A stretch of 64,000 nucleotides of DNA, taken from contig NW_002476406.1 in NCBI RefSeq assembly GCF_000189635.1, positions 124,001-188,000 on the forward strand, given 5' to 3'. The notes below the pieces were generated by a model. The model was given only the letters and a program-made list of their open reading frames with translations. It had not been told where the DNA came from and searched no databases. Source of the stretch: Tetrahymena thermophila SB210. Taxonomy: Eukaryota > Ciliophora > Oligohymenophorea > Hymenostomatida > Tetrahymenidae. Below, one piece after another: positions 61,268-64,000 of the stretch. Both the position numbers and the translations under genes were made by a program. Each line of letters opens with the position of its first letter. Position 1 is the first letter of the stretch.

Positions 61268-64000
61268 TCAATAAATAGAATTGATTTATTCTTATATAAA
61301 TTTGTGTATATCCAATCTTTCTTTTTCTATTTTTTCAAATGGTTCTGTTATGTAATCCAAATAATTAGAATATACTTTTTCCATTTAATTAATGTAGTCT
61401 ATTGAAAGTTTCTATACATAATTCTTAAATTCTTAACTTTTGTCTATTTTTTCCTCAGCTAAAATCATTTACCTATAAAATTCCTGCTCTTTTATCATTA
61501 AATTATTCAATTTTTAAATAATGTAGATATATTTTTCGCTTGAGCTGAATTTATTTAAACTTAGCTCCTATAAAAATATTTTACGGACTTTTTAAACTTA
61601 AATTATTGCTTTTAAGTATATTTCTTCAAATAGTTGTAACTATTATTAAAATTCCTATTTAAATAGATGTTAAGTTTTTTTATTATAAAAGATTACTTGG
61701 CTTATAAAAATAACAAAATCTTGTTTATAAAATATATTTATGTAATCCTATTCTGTTAAATCCTCGTTATTGCTTGAGTTTAAATCATTTCTAATTCTAA
61801 TAATGTGTGATCTTATTTCATTTTCTTCATCTATTAGATTACTGCTTATTACTTCCTCTTATTTTTCTAATATTTCTATTTACAACTCACATTAGATACT
61901 TTAATAATTTTCAAAGATAATCAAAATGAATTATATTTCACTATATCTAATTGAATTAATGAAGCCAATTAAGTCATATGGCTTTTTATTATTTTAATCA
62001 TTTTTAGTTTAAGGATTAGCAGCTTGCTCAGCTAGATATAAAAATGTTTTATGGAATTTCTAGCTAAAAAGGAAATATGAATGTTGTTTTTTTAATTAAT
62101 TTTCTTCTTTGTAAGCTTAATTAGAATGCTGTGAATATTATTCCGAATTTTCAAATGGTTACTAATCGTTATTTTTTAATAACTTAATATTTTAAGAGAA
62201 ATAATTTAAGAATGTGTAAATTTTTTTAGCAAACTCTTTTTAGTAAATTATCTCAGTTTTTTTTTTTAAAAAGAAAATCAAAATTTGTAAAATCATATTA
62301 AAAAATGAAATTTAATCATTTATTGTTAGTTTTAAAGTACCTACCAAGTCTAAAATGGCATTAATATATGAATATACCAATTTATAATCAATATCAGTGC
62401 TATAAGTTTTCACTTTTATATAAATTATATTTTTATTTTTATCATGTTTTTCTTGTTAATTTTTAAATTATTCTTGAGTTTAACTATGATAACTAAAACA
62501 GTTTTCGAATCCATAGGGGATAGAAACATTTATTTTACCTGGAATTTCAGTTATATTTAATAACAAATATACTTCAGCTAGTCCAATCTTAAAAATATTA
62601 ATCTATATTTTAAAAATAAGTATTTTAAATAAATTAAAAATTGGTATTTTTTGCAAAAAGATAAAAATCATAAAAAATATTTACTTAAGTTAAGGTATTA
62701 ATATTTTATTTAAACATTAAGAGTAATTAATTAGATAATAATCCAATATTAATTCTATCATAGACATTTCTTGATTGAAAAAATTATAAGCACATTTAAG
62801 TAAATTAGCTTAACTAATTATTTTCATAACCCTTGAAAAGATCTCTTAAAACTGATCTCTAATTACACATATTAAGTATAGTGATTGCATATAATATATC
62901 ATCGCATGATTTGAGAATACTTTCTGATTCATTTTAAATTTCTTCCTATGTTTCATTTAAACCTTAATACTCTCCTTCTTCTTTACTTTATTGTTACTAC
63001 AATTTAATTTCTTTATCATCAAAATTATTTTCCAAATTTTTAGATTAAATGTCTTTATCATCTTATTTTTCTTTGATATTCTCTTTTTTTTCAATTAAAA
63101 ATTATTTATCAAACTACTCTTTATATTTTTAATTCTAATCCGCTATTTACTTTTTCAAATTTTCGAATAATTAATCTATTTCATTTTAATTATCTTATTT
63201 TTCAATTTTATTTAAGATAGAAGCAAGGGTATTTGATGCCTCATTTAATAAATATTGTTAAATTTCATCTCTTTTCACTTAAAAGTTTTTGTTATATAAA
63301 AAGCTGTTAATTACTAAACCTTATTAAATGATATTATTTTTGCATTAATATATTTGAGAATCCTCTAACAATCTTATCTTTTTTAAAATCATTTTATTTT
63401 TTTAGTTATCTCTATATTAACTCTCTATTTTATTGTTAAATAATCTTTTTAAGTTTAACAGTTTTTATTCATTTTGGTTTATTTAATTACTTTTTTCAAT
63501 TTAATCTATTAAGTTTTTAATAGATTGTATTTCATGCTCTCTAGCATGTTTTTTTGGAATATTTTATTCAAGAATACTAATTTGTTGATTAATTTTTTCT
63601 ATAAATTATTGTAAACAATCATTTAAATAAAGTATTTAGAATGGATATTTGATTTTGTTCTTAGGATTAAGCTACTAATAATATTTTTCATATGTTTACT
63701 TCATTAAGAAATCAGAGTATCTTTTCAAGAATTCAGTGCAATATTAACCCTTTTGATAAAAAAAAATTATTTATTTCTTTAAATATTTTATAAAATCTTA
63801 CAAAGTATTTTTTAGACAGCATAACAGCAGTTTTTTTTTCTATAATTTTTAATTTAGAGAATATTGGTGATATAATTGGTGAAATAAGTCTATCTTTTTC
63901 AACTATTGATTCATCTAAATAAGGATTATCTTCATTTACTAAATAATAATCATTATATCCTATGAGCTACCATAAATGTTTAAAATCTTCATTGGATATT
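61268..64000 (-). CDS. UvrD-like/TRANK1-like helicase, paralogue C (5' part outside window)
   Basis: Only the C-terminal part is visible: exons 62602-61268 (TGA 61268-61270), 63749-62685, and the start of a third from 63802 to the window end; introns 82 and 52 nt. Each visible exon matches the corresponding exon of paralogue B (B12, B11, B10), with the same splice phases and near-identical splice-site sequences. The last exon has 445 codons against 437 in B because of a Lys/Asn/Glu-rich insertion near 62435-62465. No in-frame TGA or frameshift was seen, so this copy looks functional. The helicase core itself lies beyond 64000, so its motifs cannot be checked. Confidence 0.85.

Larger units (their letters stand above)
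51249..64000 (-). repeat. tandem segmental duplication of a helicase unit, offset about 9.92 kb
   Basis: The unit starting at GTTAAAAAGGTTGAAAAAAAA (51249) recurs at 61170. From there to the window edge the sequence follows paralogue B at an offset of 9,917-9,921 bp in the 3' flank, changing slightly with indels further in. It covers 3' flank, exons and introns alike. The second unit is cut by the window end. Confidence 0.9.

Noticed and set aside
1..64000. tRNA, rRNA, telomere (CCCCAA) and CRISPR signals
   Set aside because: I scanned for TTCGA-type T-arm sequences in paired context, C4A2 runs and spaced repeats and found none that were convincing; weak TTCGAAT matches lie in A/T DNA without cloverleaf partners.
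1..64000. Internal eliminated sequences (micronuclear DNA)
   Set aside because: Genes are interrupted only by segments with GT-AG ends that restore phase as introns; nothing requires DNA elimination. Macronuclear origin is likely but cannot be proven from this window.

Overview
The window reads as nuclear DNA of an oligohymenophorean ciliate, most likely Tetrahymena or a close relative. It is extremely AT-rich. Reading frames of hundreds of codons are full of in-frame TAA and TAG, which must be glutamine, and every gene whose 3' end I could follow stops at TGA (translation table 6). Genes carry AT-rich GT-AG introns, from 43 to 480 nt in the models below, most of them 45-120 nt. Intergenic DNA is a nearly featureless A/T sequence. 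I saw no rRNA, convincing tRNA, telomeric repeat, CRISPR array or bacterial-style operon. All coordinates and protein lengths below use table 6; under the standard code almost every gene would look shattered.

Layout. 1-12.1 kb: a secreted lipocalin (-), a large Gln/Ser/Asn-rich protein with an N-terminal Cys/His cluster (+), a WD40-like protein (+) and a putative multi-pass membrane protein (-). 13-21 kb: two unknown coiled-coil/Gln-rich proteins, then a seven-exon gene for a C2-domain protein with C-terminal membrane segments (all +). 22.5-28 kb: a VTA1/LIP5 homologue of the ESCRT-III/Vps4 machinery, then an eight-exon hormone-sensitive-lipase-type esterase with its catalytic triad intact. 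28.7-42 kb: three long low-complexity or coiled-coil proteins, probably structural, the first two separated by an intergenic array of about 201-bp tandem repeats. 42.1-64 kb: a minus-strand head-to-tail cluster of giant UvrD-like/TRANK1-like superfamily 1 helicases. Two are complete (2,207 and 2,268 codons) and a third runs off the right edge.

The helicase cluster is the most notable part. The second and third copies, with about 100 bp of 3' flank, lie about 9.92 kb apart and are clearly a recent tandem duplication. The first copy is an older paralogue that keeps several intron positions and phases. The spacer between the second and third copies is itself a tandem duplication with a period of about 908 bp and contains a shorter recurring motif. 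Genes are transcribed singly. VTA1, the lipase and the C2 protein all fit membrane traffic and lipid metabolism, but nothing in the sequence shows that they are co-regulated. Gene models were built by hand from open frames, splice signals and exon-phase bookkeeping: each multi-exon model sums to a multiple of three and ends in TGA. Individual splice sites remain predictions.
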